Counted from the stretch's first letter, positions 8,711-19,760 are shown. The stretch: DNA of 64,000 bases from an uncultured Prevotellaceae bacterium (GCA_900319225.1 ONNV01000003.1:62001-126000), one strand, 5' to 3'. Program-made: numbers and translations. The notes: generated from the sequence alone by a model not told the origin.

Positions 8711-11700
8711 ATGATTAAGGGAAGAAACCTTGCTGCAGCACTGCTGCTTATAGGCTCCTGCATTTGCGGGGGCCCTTGCCGCCTTTATGCGCAGGGTGTA
8801 AGGACTCTCCCCTATCCTGAGAACATTACGGAGGATATCTCTTACAATGAGGATGACGAGACATTCAGTCTGGGATACAAGCTTGGTGACAGCTATCTTG
8901 AGGTGCCCGACGTACTTACTCCCGATGAGTACAACCGCCTGATGATGCAGCGCTCCATGCGCTCTTTCTACCATGACAAGTATGATGAGGAGGTAAAGGC
9001 CCTGGGAGACAACAAGTTTGACTTTACCGACATGAAGTTTGACCTGGGACCTGCCGAGAAGATATTCGGACCGGGCGGAGTCCAGGTAAGGACCAGCGGA
9101 TCAGCCGCCGTAAAGTTCGGATATAACCGCAACAAGGTGGACAACCCGTCACTCTCTGTCCAGAACCGTACTACAGGCGGATTTGATTTTGACGAGCAGA
9201 TAAACCTGAATATCAATGCCCGCGTGGGCGACAAGGTCAACATGAACCTCAACTACAACACCGAGGCCACGTTTGATGTTGACGCCAAGATGATAAAGAT
9301 GCGTTATGAGGGTAAGGAGGATGAGATAATACGCCTGCTTGAGGCCGGCAACATCAGTTTCCCCACCAACTCGTCATTGATACAGGGTGCCACATCGCTG
9401 TTCGGCATAAGGTCTGACCTGCAGTTCGGCAAGCTCAAGCTGCAGATGGTACTGTCACAGAAAGAGTCCACATCCACATCAGTCAATTCACAGGGCGGAC
9501 AGCAGATTACCGATTTTGAGATTGATGCCAGCAGCTATGATGAGAACCGCCACTTCTTCCTGGCACATTTCTTCCGTGACAACTATGACGCCAACATGGC
9601 TATGCTGCCCAGCATAGTATCAGGGGTACAGATAACCAGAATCGAGGTCTGGGTAACAAACAAGCGCAGCAACTATGACAACCCGCGCAATATTGTGGCA
9701 TTCACTGACCTGGGTGAGACACAGCACATAAGCAACCCCATTTGGTACGTACAGGGTGGCCCGGCACCTGCCAACTCCGCCAACAACCTCTACAGCCACA
9801 TCTTAAGCAACTACCCCGCAGCACGTGACATAGAGCAGGTGGCCACATCCATAGGAACCGTGCTTGAGGGCAGTACCGATTATGAGAAGATATCCAACGC
9901 CCGCAAGCTGAGCACATCGGACTACACCATTAACAGCGAGTTGGGTTACATATCACTCAAGAGCGCCCTGTCATCGGACGAGGTGCTGGCCGTGGCGTTT
10001 GAGTACACCTACGGCGGACAGAGCTATCAGGTGGGTGAGTTCTCATCCGATAACACCGATGCCGGCCAGGCGCTGTTCGTAAAGCTGCTCAAATCCAACT
10101 CCAACTCACCTGGCAGCGGCACCTGGGATTTGATGATGAAGAACATCTACTCAATCAACCAGGGTTCCATACAGCGCGCACAGTTCAAACTGGGCATCTA
10201 TTACAGCAGTGACAGCACCGGCAGCCGCATCACATACCTGCCGGAGTCAACGCTCAAGAGCACCCCGCTCATACGGATGATGAATCTGGACCGTCTGGAT
10301 GACAAGAACAATCCCCACCCCAACGGTCAGTTTGATTTCCTGGACGGATACACGGTGCTGGCATCATCCGGAAAGATCATATTCCCGGTAGTGGAGCCGT
10401 TCGGCAGCCATCTGCGCAAGGTGATTGACAATGACGCCATTGCCGATAAATACGTATTCCAGGAGCTCTATGACTCAACCCGTGTGGTAGCCAAGCGCAT
10501 AGCCGACAAGGACAAGTTCATGCTTATGGGACAGTTCTCGGGCTCCAGCAGCAATGTGATACAGCTGGGTTCTATAAATATCCCGCGCGGATCAGTTGTG
10601 GTGACTGCCGGTGGCGTGACACTCAAGGAAAACAGCGACTACACCGTTGATTACAGCAACGGTACGGTCACCATCATAAACCAGAGCATAATCGATGCCG
10701 GCACCAGCGTGAACGTCCAGCTAGAGAGCAACACCGAGTACAGCATGCAGCGCAAGACCATGGCCGGACTCAACTGGATGTATGATTTCAGCCCCAACCT
10801 GCAACTGGGCGGTACATTCATGCACCTGAACGAGAAGCCGCTTACCAGCAAGGTGACCATGGGTGACGAGCCGCTGGTGAATACCATGTACGGACTCAAC
10901 ATAAACTGGAAACATGAGAGCCAGGCCCTGACCAAACTGATTGACAAGATACCGTTCGTGAACGCCACCAAGCCGTCAAGCATCAACTTCAAGGCCGAGA
11001 TGGCGGCACTGCAGTCATCGGTATCGGACAAGGTACAGGGACAGGCGTCATACATAGATGACTTTGAGGCCGCCGAGAACGGAATCTCCATAGCACAGCC
11101 GTCGGCATGGTCTTTGTCGGCCGTACCTAAGGGCATGCAGGGATACGGCAAGTCCGGCCAGGTGGAGTCAGGATTCAACCGAGCTCTAATAAACTGGTTC
11201 ACTATCGACCCCCTCTTTACACGACGCAACTCACCGCTTACACCGTCACATATCAAGACTGACCTGGACCAGCTGTCCAACCACTACGTACGTGAAATCT
11301 ATGAGCGTGAGCTCTACCCAAACAAGGAGTCCACATCAAGTGAGTCATCAACCCTGCAGGTGCTGAACCTGGCATACTATCCCCGTGAGCGCGGTCCGTA
11401 CAACCTGAATCCGGCCCTTGATGCTGACGGCCATCTGAGCAACCCGCAGGATAACTGGGGAGGTATAATGCGCCGTCTCACCACCACGGACTTTGAGGCT
11501 GCCAACATTGAGTACATAGAGTTCTGGATGCTTGACCCGTTCATCTACAACCCCGCTGCAGCCGGCGGTGACCTGTACCTGAACCTGGGTGAGGTATCCG
11601 AGGATGTGCTGCTGGACGGTAAGAAGTTCTTTGAGAACGGCCTGCCCGTGGACGGCGACTCGGCCAAATGGGCTGCATCCGTTTGGGGTAAGGTTCCCAC

Positions 11701-14700
11701 AGGCAAGAGCCTGGTATACGCATTTGACAACAACAACGCCGACAGCCGTGAGCTCCAGGATGTGGGACTGAACGGTCTGTCATCGGACGAGGAGAGAACC
11801 TGGCCCGCATATGCCACATACCTGAGCCAGATACGAGGCATAGTAAAGCCTGAGGTCTATAGCGCCATTTATGACGATCCTGCAGCCGACAGCTACCACT
11901 ACTACCGCGGATCGGACTATGATGACGCACAGATGTCGGTGCTGGACCGTTACCGCAAGTACAACGGCACTGAGGGCAACTCACCCAACTCGGCCAACAG
12001 CGGCACCAATTATGACCAGTCATCACGCACCACCCCTGATGTGGAGGATGCCAACGGTGACTATACCATGGATGAGTATGAGAAATACTTCCAGTACCGC
12101 ATATCACTGCGTCCGGCCGACCTGGAGATTGGACGCAACTACATATCCGATAAGCGTGAGGTCAAGGTAAAACTGCGTAACGGCAATACCGAGACCGTAA
12201 ACTGGTACTGTTTCCGCGTACCTATTACAGAATATGAGAAAGTTGAGGGCGGCATACGTGATTTCAGTTCAATAAGGTTCATGCGCATGTACCTGACCGG
12301 ATTCTCGGATGAGGTTCATGTACGTTTCGGATCGCTTGAGCTCATGACCAGCCAGTGGCGCAACTACGAGCAGCCCATATACAGCGCCACCAACCGCACC
12401 CCCACCATATCAGGCAAGTTCTCGGCCACATCGGTCAATATTGAGGAGAACGGTGACCGCCAGCCTGTGAACTATGTGGTACCGCCGGGCGTGACCCGTA
12501 TACTTGACCCCACACAGGTACAGCTGGTTCAGGATAACGAGCAGGCCATGAGCCTCAAGGTGACCGGACTGGGTGCCGGCGAGGCCCGCGGTATCTACAA
12601 GAAGAGCTCACTTGACCTGCGCAAGTACAAGCGCATACAGATGTTCAGCCATGCCGAGGCCGTGGTTACAGATGAGGGTATGCTGCATGACGGTGACATA
12701 TCGGTATTCATTCGTCTGGGATCCGACTACTCGGGTAACTACTACGAGTATGAGATTCCGCTGGTTCTCACTCCGGCCGGCCATTACAGCGGCAGCAGTG
12801 AGACGGACCGCCGTATGGTATGGCCCGACAGGAACATGCTGGACATAGACTTTGACATACTTACCCAAGTCAAGAACAACCGCAACGTACAGAAGAATCT
12901 GGGTAACATCAGCAGCTCATCGGTCTACAGCGAGTATGACCCCAATAACCCCGAGAACCGCATAAGCGTTGTAGGTAACCCGTCGATAGGCAATGTACGT
13001 GCCATAATGATAGGTGTGCGCAACAACTCCATGAGTACACGCAGCGCCGAGGTTTGGGTGAATGAGCTGCGTCTGGTAGGTTATGAGAGCAAGGGTGGCG
13101 TGGCAGCACACAGCACCTTGGGCCTGAGACTGTCTGACCTGGTATCGGTTGACCTCTCCGGACAGATGAGTACTGCCGGTTACGGAGGTCTGGAGCAGAG
13201 CATCAAGGACCGCAAGACCGATGACTATTACAAGTACTCCATCACCACAAGCACCAACGTAGGACGTTTCCTGCCCGAGAACTCACACATATCCATACCC
13301 GTCTACTACTCATACACCAGGGAGCAGACATCGCCCAAGTACAGTCCTTATGATACGGACCTGCTGCTGGATGATGTGATAGAGTCATACCCCGAGGGAC
13401 ATGCACGCGACTCGATTAAGAGCATATCGCAGGATATCAGGGAGAGTCATAATTTCAGCATATCCAACGCCAAGGTCAACATAAGCAGTGAGAAGCCCAT
13501 GCCGTATGACCCCGCCAACTTCTCATTCAGTTACTCCGAGAGCGTGAGTGACCGCAGCAACAGCACCATAGAGTATGAGCATGACCTTAACTGGAGGGCA
13601 GCAATGGACTACAGCTACTCACCCGGCCTTAAGGGATGGGCACCGTTCTCAGAGATTGGATATGACGCAAAATGGTTCAGTATAGTAAAGGATACCAGGA
13701 TCAATTTCCTGCCGCAGAGCTTCTCATTCAACACCGGACTGCAGCGCAGCTACCATGAGCTGCAGGAGCGCGACCTGGAGGGTGAAGAAGGCATACCTGT
13801 CACATTCTCACAGCAGTTCTACTGGAACCGCGACCTCTCCGTACGCTGGGATCCGCTCCAGCTCATAAAGCTCTCATTCAGTGCCAGGACAAGGGCCGAG
13901 ATTGAGGAGCCGTACATGGTTGTGAACAAGGACCTCTACCCTGACCAGTATCAGCTGTGGAAAGACTCTGTCAAGATAAGCCTGATGAATCTGGGACGTC
14001 CGCTTGACTACAGCCAGACGTTCAACGCATCATACAACATACCGCTCAACAAGATCCCGCTGTTTGACTGGATGACCGCCGATGCAGGATTCAACTCCAG
14101 CTACTCATGGAACCGCGGTACCACCTATGCGAACGGTGCTAACTACGGAAACATCATAACCAACCGCCGATCAATAAGCCTGAATGGTAGGTTCAACCTG
14201 CTCAACCTCTACAACAAGTCAAAGAAGCTGCAGCGTATAAACAACCTCTACGCAAACAGCACCAACTCCAATCTCAACCAGCTTACGGCCAGCCGTAACA
14301 AGAGGTTCCAGCAGGAGGTTACGCTTACACCCGGCAAGCGCAACGTGATAGTTCATTCCCTGGGTACCCGTAACACCCTGTTCACAGCCACTACAAAGGA
14401 CGGCAAGAACGTAAAGCTCAAATACCGCAAGCTCAGTGCCGACAGCATATCAATCAAGGTACGTGACACCCTTAACGTGGTGATAAAGATGACCCAGGAT
14501 CCCGATATGCCCGCCCGCAGAAAGAAATTCAACTTCAAGGAGGGAACGGATGTGGCACTCAGAATGCTCATGATGGTACGTAACGTATCACTGTCATACC
14601 GCAATGACTACTCCATGACACTGCCCGGATTCATGCCCAACTCACGTGTGCTGGGACAGAACAACACAAGTGGAATCATGGCTCCGGGTCTGGACTTTGC

Positions 14701-15949
14701 GTTCGGTCTGACCGATGACACCTACCTGTACAAGGCTATGGATAACGGATGGCTGCTGTCCGGTGACAGCATAGCCCACACCGCCGCATCCACAGCAACT
14801 GAGGACCTGCAGCTAAAGATGACCGTTGAGCCGTTCCGTGACATCAAGATTGACATGAATGCCAGCTGGAACAAGTCTGGTTCCAACCGCATACAGTATA
14901 TGTATACCGGCATGCCGACCACCCGCGGCGGCAGTTTCAATATGACAACCATCACCATAGGCAGCGCATTTGAGAGTCACTCATCGGCCAATAACTACCG
15001 CTCACGCAGTTTTGAACGTTTCATAAACAGCCTTCCCACCTTCCGTGACCGCATAGAGAGACAGTATGAGGGTGCACGCTACCCGCAGGGTACCGCTCTG
15101 GCCGGACAGCCCTACAAAAGCGCCAACGGCGGCGTGGACATGTACTCATCGGATGTGCTCATACCCGCGTTCCTGGCTGCTTACACCGGACGTGACGCCC
15201 ATAAGGCCACACTTGACCTGATACCGGGCATGCTCAGTATGCTGCCCAACTGGTCATTCACCTACAGCGGTCTGGCCAGGCTGCCGTTCTTTAAGAAATA
15301 CTTCAAGAGCTTCAACCTGACCCACGCCTATAAGAGTGTCTATGCAGTGGGCAGTTTCAACACCATAAACAGCTACGTGGAGTACATGAACGGACGCGGA
15401 TTCATTGAGGATGTAACCAGCGGCAACCCCTTGCCCAGCACCATGTATAACATAAGCGCCGTATCCATAAACGAGTCATTCGCACCTCTGTGCGGCGTGA
15501 ACATGACATTCCACAATGACATATCGGCCCGTCTGGAGTTCCGCAAGACCCGCGTGCTCACGCTCAGCACCACCGCTGTCCAGGTTGTGGAGACCACATC
15601 CGATGACATAACCGCAGGTGCCAGCTATAAGGTCAAAGCACTCAAGCTGTTTGGCGCAAGACCCGGCACCGGACGTACTGCCATTAGCAATGACCTGAAC
15701 CTGAGTGCCGACTTCTCATACCGCAACCAGAACGCCCTGTGCCGCAACCTGCGTGAAGAGACCACACAGGCCACCAGCGGCAACCGCGCATTCAAGTTCT
15801 CATTCCAGGCCGATTACGCCTACAGTCGCATGCTCACCATGAATTTCTACTATGACTACCAGAGCAACTTCCCGCTGGTATCTACCTCATCGTATCCCAC
15901 ATCAACTCATGACGCTGGCTTTAGCTTGAAGTTCACCTTGTCAAGGTAA
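8711..15949 (+). CDS. sprA: Type IX secretion outer-membrane translocon SprA/Sov
   Basis: 2412 residues from the ATG at 8711. SprA forms the very large single-chain outer-membrane barrel through which T9SS substrates leave the periplasm, and it partners with PorV (encoded at 41883). A signal peptide ends near RLYAQ. The sequence is rich in alternating aromatic/polar strands with many YEY-, NMNLNYNTEA- and RSYHEL-type segments over its full length, and the length fits the family (about 2300-2500). Recognisable SprA blocks include YQVGEFSSD, the SYIDDFEAAENGISI region and WVNELRLVGY. The stop codon overlaps the end of the convergent GH3 gene by 9 bp. No frameshift is seen despite the length. 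Confidence 0.95.
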   Translation: MIKGRNLAAALLLIGSCICGGPCRLYAQGVRTLPYPENITEDISYNEDDETFSLGYKLGDSYLEVPDVLTPDEYNRLMMQRSMRSFYHDKYDEEVKALGDNKFDFTDMKFDLGPAEKIFGPGGVQVRTSGSAAVKFGYNRNKVDNPSLSVQNRTTGGFDFDEQINLNINARVGDKVNMNLNYNTEATFDVDAKMIKMRYEGKEDEIIRLLEAGNISFPTNSSLIQGATSLFGIRSDLQFGKLKLQMVLSQKESTSTSVNSQGGQQITDFEIDASSYDENRHFFLAHFFRDNYDANMAMLPSIVSGVQITRIEVWVTNKRSNYDNPRNIVAFTDLGETQHISNPIWYVQGGPAPANSANNLYSHILSNYPAARDIEQVATSIGTVLEGSTDYEKISNARKLSTSDYTINSELGYISLKSALSSDEVLAVAFEYTYGGQSYQVGEFSSDNTDAGQALFVKLLKSNSNSPGSGTWDLMMKNIYSINQGSIQRAQFKLGIYYSSDSTGSRITYLPESTLKSTPLIRMMNLDRLDDKNNPHPNGQFDFLDGYTVLASSGKIIFPVVEPFGSHLRKVIDNDAIADKYVFQELYDSTRVVAKRIADKDKFMLMGQFSGSSSNVIQLGSINIPRGSVVVTAGGVTLKENSDYTVDYSNGTVTIINQSIIDAGTSVNVQLESNTEYSMQRKTMAGLNWMYDFSPNLQLGGTFMHLNEKPLTSKVTMGDEPLVNTMYGLNINWKHESQALTKLIDKIPFVNATKPSSINFKAEMAALQSSVSDKVQGQASYIDDFEAAENGISIAQPSAWSLSAVPKGMQGYGKSGQVESGFNRALINWFTIDPLFTRRNSPLTPSHIKTDLDQLSNHYVREIYERELYPNKESTSSESSTLQVLNLAYYPRERGPYNLNPALDADGHLSNPQDNWGGIMRRLTTTDFEAANIEYIEFWMLDPFIYNPAAAGGDLYLNLGEVSEDVLLDGKKFFENGLPVDGDSAKWAASVWGKVPTGKSLVYAFDNNNADSRELQDVGLNGLSSDEERTWPAYATYLSQIRGIVKPEVYSAIYDDPAADSYHYYRGSDYDDAQMSVLDRYRKYNGTEGNSPNSANSGTNYDQSSRTTPDVEDANGDYTMDEYEKYFQYRISLRPADLEIGRNYISDKREVKVKLRNGNTETVNWYCFRVPITEYEKVEGGIRDFSSIRFMRMYLTGFSDEVHVRFGSLELMTSQWRNYEQPIYSATNRTPTISGKFSATSVNIEENGDRQPVNYVVPPGVTRILDPTQVQLVQDNEQAMSLKVTGLGAGEARGIYKKSSLDLRKYKRIQMFSHAEAVVTDEGMLHDGDISVFIRLGSDYSGNYYEYEIPLVLTPAGHYSGSSETDRRMVWPDRNMLDIDFDILTQVKNNRNVQKNLGNISSSSVYSEYDPNNPENRISVVGNPSIGNVRAIMIGVRNNSMSTRSAEVWVNELRLVGYESKGGVAAHSTLGLRLSDLVSVDLSGQMSTAGYGGLEQSIKDRKTDDYYKYSITTSTNVGRFLPENSHISIPVYYSYTREQTSPKYSPYDTDLLLDDVIESYPEGHARDSIKSISQDIRESHNFSISNAKVNISSEKPMPYDPANFSFSYSESVSDRSNSTIEYEHDLNWRAAMDYSYSPGLKGWAPFSEIGYDAKWFSIVKDTRINFLPQSFSFNTGLQRSYHELQERDLEGEEGIPVTFSQQFYWNRDLSVRWDPLQLIKLSFSARTRAEIEEPYMVVNKDLYPDQYQLWKDSVKISLMNLGRPLDYSQTFNASYNIPLNKIPLFDWMTADAGFNSSYSWNRGTTYANGANYGNIITNRRSISLNGRFNLLNLYNKSKKLQRINNLYANSTNSNLNQLTASRNKRFQQEVTLTPGKRNVIVHSLGTRNTLFTATTKDGKNVKLKYRKLSADSISIKVRDTLNVVIKMTQDPDMPARRKKFNFKEGTDVALRMLMMVRNVSLSYRNDYSMTLPGFMPNSRVLGQNNTSGIMAPGLDFAFGLTDDTYLYKAMDNGWLLSGDSIAHTAASTATEDLQLKMTVEPFRDIKIDMNASWNKSGSNRIQYMYTGMPTTRGGSFNMTTITIGSAFESHSSANNYRSRSFERFINSLPTFRDRIERQYEGARYPQGTALAGQPYKSANGGVDMYSSDVLIPAFLAAYTGRDAHKATLDLIPGMLSMLPNWSFTYSGLARLPFFKKYFKSFNLTHAYKSVYAVGSFNTINSYVEYMNGRGFIEDVTSGNPLPSTMYNISAVSINESFAPLCGVNMTFHNDISARLEFRKTRVLTLSTTAVQVVETTSDDITAGASYKVKALKLFGARPGTGRTAISNDLNLSADFSYRNQNALCRNLREETTQATSGNRAFKFSFQADYAYSRMLTMNFYYDYQSNFPLVSTSSYPTSTHDAGFSLKFTLSR

Positions 15950-18277
15950 AGCTGGCAAAGGGGGCCAAAGGGGGCCAAAAGCAGGATAGCTGCTGGCAGC
16001 AGCGATGCTGAACTGAGCCTGGCAGCGGATATCCTGAGATGATGCGGCAAAGTCTGCCTTGTAGTCTCCCTTTACGGTCTGCCAGTTTGATGCGGATGCG
16101 TTGAATCCGGCCAGATCATACTCAGACAGCGTGAACTCCAAGGTCTGGCTCTCACCCGGCTGCAGCAGATTGGTCTTACCGTAGGTCTTGAGTTCCTTGG
16201 TAAGGTTGTTTGACTTACCCTTGGGCGCCTCAATATAAACCTGTACAGCCTCCTTGCCGGCTACGGAACCGGTGTTGGTAATCTTGACTGAGAGATTTAC
16301 CACACCGTCCGCAACCTTGGCCTGCGGCTCGCTGTAAGCGAATGTAGTGTAGCTCAGACCAAATCCGAACGGGAATGAAACCAGTTCCGGATGACGGTCA
16401 AAATAGCGGTAACCTATATCCAGACGCTCCTTGTACTCTGTGTAGTCATACAATGCAACCTTGGCATCAGGATTGCCGCGGTTGGCGCGTGACTGCATCT
16501 GGAGCTCACGTGCGTTTACAGGATAGTTGGCGGTTGAAGGTATCTTATAGAAATCTGTTACATATGTGTCAACCAGCTTTCCTGACGGGTTCACAGCACC
16601 CCTAAGTACATCGGTTATGGCATATCCTGCCTCCTGTCCGGGCAGTCCGGCCAGCAGTATGGCATCAGGCTGAGATTTCCAGCTGGCTGTCTCGATGGGA
16701 GCGCCGATGTTCAGGATTACAACCACCTTCTTTCCTTTTGAATGGAATGCATCGCAAACATCCTTGATAAGGCCCTGTTCAATGTCGGTAAGGGTATAAT
16801 CACCCTCATAACCGCGGTCGGCAGACTCACCGCAGCTGCGGCCGATAGTTATGATAGCAATGTTACTTGCTATTGCATCGGCACGGTATTGGAAAGGCTT
16901 ACGTACCAGTGACTGCGGAATTACGTGGTTGGTCAGGTTGGTACGCATGAACTGGTTGGCGTCCATACGGGTGTTATGCTCATGTACATACTTGCTGTAG
17001 GCCGATGAAACCGACGGCTCCAGCTGATAACCTGCAGCCTTAAGACCCTCATCAAGTCCGACGGCATGCTTGTAATTTACGCTTCCGCTACCGGTACCTA
17101 CCACATACATGTCATATGAGCTGGTTCCGTAAAGTGAAATCATCTTGCAGCCCTTGGCAAGAGGCAGGGCACCGTTGTTCTTGAGCAGTACCAAACCCTC
17201 GGTGGCGCTGAAACGTGATACCTGTGCATGGGCATCCAGGTCCGGGTCATTGAGGAACTCATAACCCTGCATCTTGGGTGAGCGGGCTATGAATGCAAGT
17301 ATCTTGGCTACGTTGCGGTCAATGACCTTCTCATCAAGTGTGCCGTTCTCAACAGCCTCGATGATGGCCTTGACCTGGTTGGCATTACCCGGCATAAGCA
17401 GGTCATTGCCGGCCTGAACGGTGGCGATGGCATCACGGCCGCCTCCCCAGTCAGTCATTACCATACCCTCAAATCCCCACTCTGTACGCAGTATGCTGTC
17501 TATAAGAGTGGCGTTCTCAGGTGCATATGTACCGTTGATCTTATTGTATGATGTCATGACAGCCCAAGGCTGTGACTCGCGTACTGCAATCTCAAAACCC
17601 TTAAGATAGAGCTCACGGGCAGTCTGCTGGTCAATTCTTACATCATTGGCCATACGGTTGGTCTCCTGGTTGTTAAGTGCATAGTGCTTGATGGTGGCAC
17701 CGACGCCGTTTGACTGCACGCCACGTACCATTGCGGCAGCTGTCTTACCTGATATGACAGGATCCTCTGAGTAATACTCAAAGTTTCGGCCCAACAGGGG
17801 GTTGCGGTGTATGTTCAATGCGGGAGCAAGCAGACAGTCGGCTCCGTAGCGCTTTACCTCATCACCTATGGCAGCACCAACCTCCTCAACCAGCTGCTGA
17901 TTCCAGCTCTGGGCAAGCATGGTAGCTACGGGGAATGATGTGCAGTAATATGTTTTCTCATCACCCTGTCGTGTAGGGTTGATCCTGAGTCCGCCGGGGC
18001 CATCGGGCAGCATCACTGACGGGATACCCAGACGGGGTATGGGATAGGTCTGTCCGGCGCAACCGGGGATAAGGTTCTTGGCATCCTTTATCTCCTGTGC
18101 GATGTCATTGCCGTTCCAGGCACCTACACCTACCAGAAGGTTGACCTTCTCCTCAAGGGTCATGGCGGCAACCACCTTCCTTACGGGCGCTTTTCCGAAC
18201 TGCGGAATACGGTTACATGAGACTACTGTCATTGCAGCTATGGCAGCACAGATAACCGGAAGAAGTCTTCTTTTCAT
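15941..18277 (-). CDS. Glycoside hydrolase family 3 beta-glucosidase-type lipoprotein
   Basis: 778 residues. Hydrolyses beta-linked gluco- or xylo-oligosaccharides, presumably at the cell envelope. Signal peptide with lipobox VVSC at about residues 18-21. Domains in order: TIM-barrel with KHYALNNQETNR and the nucleophile Asp in GMVMTDWGG, the alpha/beta sandwich (LVLLKNNGALPL, IITIGRSCGESADRG), and a C-terminal fibronectin-III-like domain (YGFGLSYTTFAYS, VQVYIEAPKG). The last dozen residues (PAFGPLWPPLPALP) are encoded by the GGGGGCCAAA repeat and run into the end of sprA, so the natural stop has probably been lost or displaced. It lies 35 bp downstream of the CCA-type gene, possibly the same transcript. 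Substrate specificity cannot be read from sequence. Confidence 0.9.
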   Translation of the reverse strand: MKRRLLPVICAAIAAMTVVSCNRIPQFGKAPVRKVVAAMTLEEKVNLLVGVGAWNGNDIAQEIKDAKNLIPGCAGQTYPIPRLGIPSVMLPDGPGGLRINPTRQGDEKTYYCTSFPVATMLAQSWNQQLVEEVGAAIGDEVKRYGADCLLAPALNIHRNPLLGRNFEYYSEDPVISGKTAAAMVRGVQSNGVGATIKHYALNNQETNRMANDVRIDQQTARELYLKGFEIAVRESQPWAVMTSYNKINGTYAPENATLIDSILRTEWGFEGMVMTDWGGGRDAIATVQAGNDLLMPGNANQVKAIIEAVENGTLDEKVIDRNVAKILAFIARSPKMQGYEFLNDPDLDAHAQVSRFSATEGLVLLKNNGALPLAKGCKMISLYGTSSYDMYVVGTGSGSVNYKHAVGLDEGLKAAGYQLEPSVSSAYSKYVHEHNTRMDANQFMRTNLTNHVIPQSLVRKPFQYRADAIASNIAIITIGRSCGESADRGYEGDYTLTDIEQGLIKDVCDAFHSKGKKVVVILNIGAPIETASWKSQPDAILLAGLPGQEAGYAITDVLRGAVNPSGKLVDTYVTDFYKIPSTANYPVNARELQMQSRANRGNPDAKVALYDYTEYKERLDIGYRYFDRHPELVSFPFGFGLSYTTFAYSEPQAKVADGVVNLSVKITNTGSVAGKEAVQVYIEAPKGKSNNLTKELKTYGKTNLLQPGESQTLEFTLSEYDLAGFNASASNWQTVKGDYKADFAASSQDIRCQAQFSIAAASSYPAFGPLWPPLPALP
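15960..15979. repeat. Two GGGGGCCAAA decamers inside the GH3 3' end
   Basis: Two direct copies of GGGGGCCAAA lie just after the sprA stop codon. On the minus strand they encode part of the C-terminal tail of the GH3 protein. The same decamer forms the edge of the element at 21571-21725, where it is repeated three times. Confidence 0.7.
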
Positions 18278-18312
18278 AGACTATTAAGAAATACTGTTAT
18301 ATGGTTAACATC

Positions 18313-19743
18313 TCATTTGGGTTCCAGACCTCGTTTGCGGGCCTCATCAACCATGAACTTGAAAGCCGCGTCATGCTCATTGGGTATGATTCCGTCCAGG
18401 ATAGCATCCTTTATGGCGGCCTTGAGCTCTCCCACCATAGCTGTGGGCTCAAGCCCGAATGTACGCATTATCTCCAGACCGTCAACAGGGGGCTGGAAAT
18501 TACGTATGCGGTCACGCTCCTCCAGGTCCACCATCTTGCGGCGTACCAGCTTGAAGTTCTCCAGATGACGCTGTTTTTTCTGCTCGTTCTTGGAGGTGAT
18601 ATCGGCCTCACACAGTGTCATAAGGTCATCTATGTCATCGCCTGCATCAAACAGCAGACGGCGTACGGCCGAGTCCGTGACCTCATCATCTACGATAGCT
18701 ATGGGGCGCATGTGCAGCTCAACCATCTTCTGCACATATTTCATCTTCTCATTCTTGGGCAGTTTCATGCGCTCAAAAATGGCCGGGATCATCTTCATGC
18801 CCACAAAGTTGTGGTTATAGAATGTCCATCCGTGGGCAGGCTCCCATTTCTTGGTACGGGGCTTACCGATGTCATGCAGCAGGGCAGCCCAGCGCAGCCA
18901 CAGGTCATTGCTGTTACGGGCTACGTTATCCAGTACCTCAAGGGTATGCAGGAACACATCCTTATGCCCGCGGCCGTTCACTGTCTCCACACCCTGCAAT
19001 GCCGTAAGCTCCGGGAATATCAGCTCCAACAAACCGCAACGATCCAGGTCAATGAATCCCTTGGACGGTATGGGCGCCAGCAGAATCTTGTTGAGTTCAT
19101 CGGCTATACGCTCACGGGATATGATCTTTATGCGTTCACGGTTTTTCTCAAGTGAGCTGAACGTATTGTCCTCTATATAGAAATTGAGCTGTGTGGCAAA
19201 CCTTATGCAGCGCATCATGCGCAGGGGATCGTCACTGAACGTAATCTCCGGATCAAGCGGAGTACGTATAATATGGTCCTGCAGGTCATCAATACCTCCA
19301 AACGGATCAACCAGCTCACCAAAACGCTCTGCGTTGAGGCATATTGCCATGGCGTTTATGGTAAAGTCACGGCGGTTCTGGTCATCCTCAAGGGTTCCGT
19401 CCTCAACAATGGGATTGCGTGATTCACGGTGATAAGACTCCTTGCGTGCACCTACAAACTCCACCTCCAGGTCTCCCTTCTTGACCTGTGCGGTACCAAA
19501 GTTCTTGAACAGGCTAACATGTGCCCCCCTGCCCAATGCCTTGCCGTAGGCCTTGGCCATCTCCAGACCACTGCCCACAACCACCACATCGATATCCTTG
19601 CTGGGACGCTCCAGGAACAGGTCACGTACATATCCACCCACTACATAGCACTCCAGCCCCAGACTGTCGGCAGTCTGGGACAGCAGCCTGAACTCCTTAC
19701 GGTCAAGCAGCCTGGCCAATTCATCGTCACTGTATATCTTCAT
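18313..19743 (-). CDS. CCA tRNA nucleotidyltransferase / poly(A) polymerase family with HD domain
   Basis: 476 residues. The class II nucleotidyltransferase head (YVVGGYVRDLFLERPSKDIDVVVVG) has the GG signature and the metal-binding DxD. NRRDFTINAMA and the head-neck block DPLRMMRCIRFATQL follow. A C-terminal HD phosphohydrolase domain is marked by RWAALLHDIGKPRTKKW. In Bacteroidota such proteins are usually the tRNA CCA-adding enzyme, which repairs or builds the 3' CCA end; a poly(A) polymerase role cannot be excluded from sequence alone. A divergent promoter region separates it from the lipoprotein gene at 19837. Confidence 0.9.
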   Translation of the reverse strand: MKIYSDDELARLLDRKEFRLLSQTADSLGLECYVVGGYVRDLFLERPSKDIDVVVVGSGLEMAKAYGKALGRGAHVSLFKNFGTAQVKKGDLEVEFVGARKESYHRESRNPIVEDGTLEDDQNRRDFTINAMAICLNAERFGELVDPFGGIDDLQDHIIRTPLDPEITFSDDPLRMMRCIRFATQLNFYIEDNTFSSLEKNRERIKIISRERIADELNKILLAPIPSKGFIDLDRCGLLELIFPELTALQGVETVNGRGHKDVFLHTLEVLDNVARNSNDLWLRWAALLHDIGKPRTKKWEPAHGWTFYNHNFVGMKMIPAIFERMKLPKNEKMKYVQKMVELHMRPIAIVDDEVTDSAVRRLLFDAGDDIDDLMTLCEADITSKNEQKKQRHLENFKLVRRKMVDLEERDRIRNFQPPVDGLEIMRTFGLEPTAMVGELKAAIKDAILDGIIPNEHDAAFKFMVDEARKRGLEPK

Positions 19744-19760
19744 ATCTGAGTATCAGCGTA

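Noticed and set aside
18301-19155. Open frame of 284 codons on the plus strand
   Set aside because: It runs antisense inside the CCA-type gene, whose motifs are clear; the translation has no recognisable domain.
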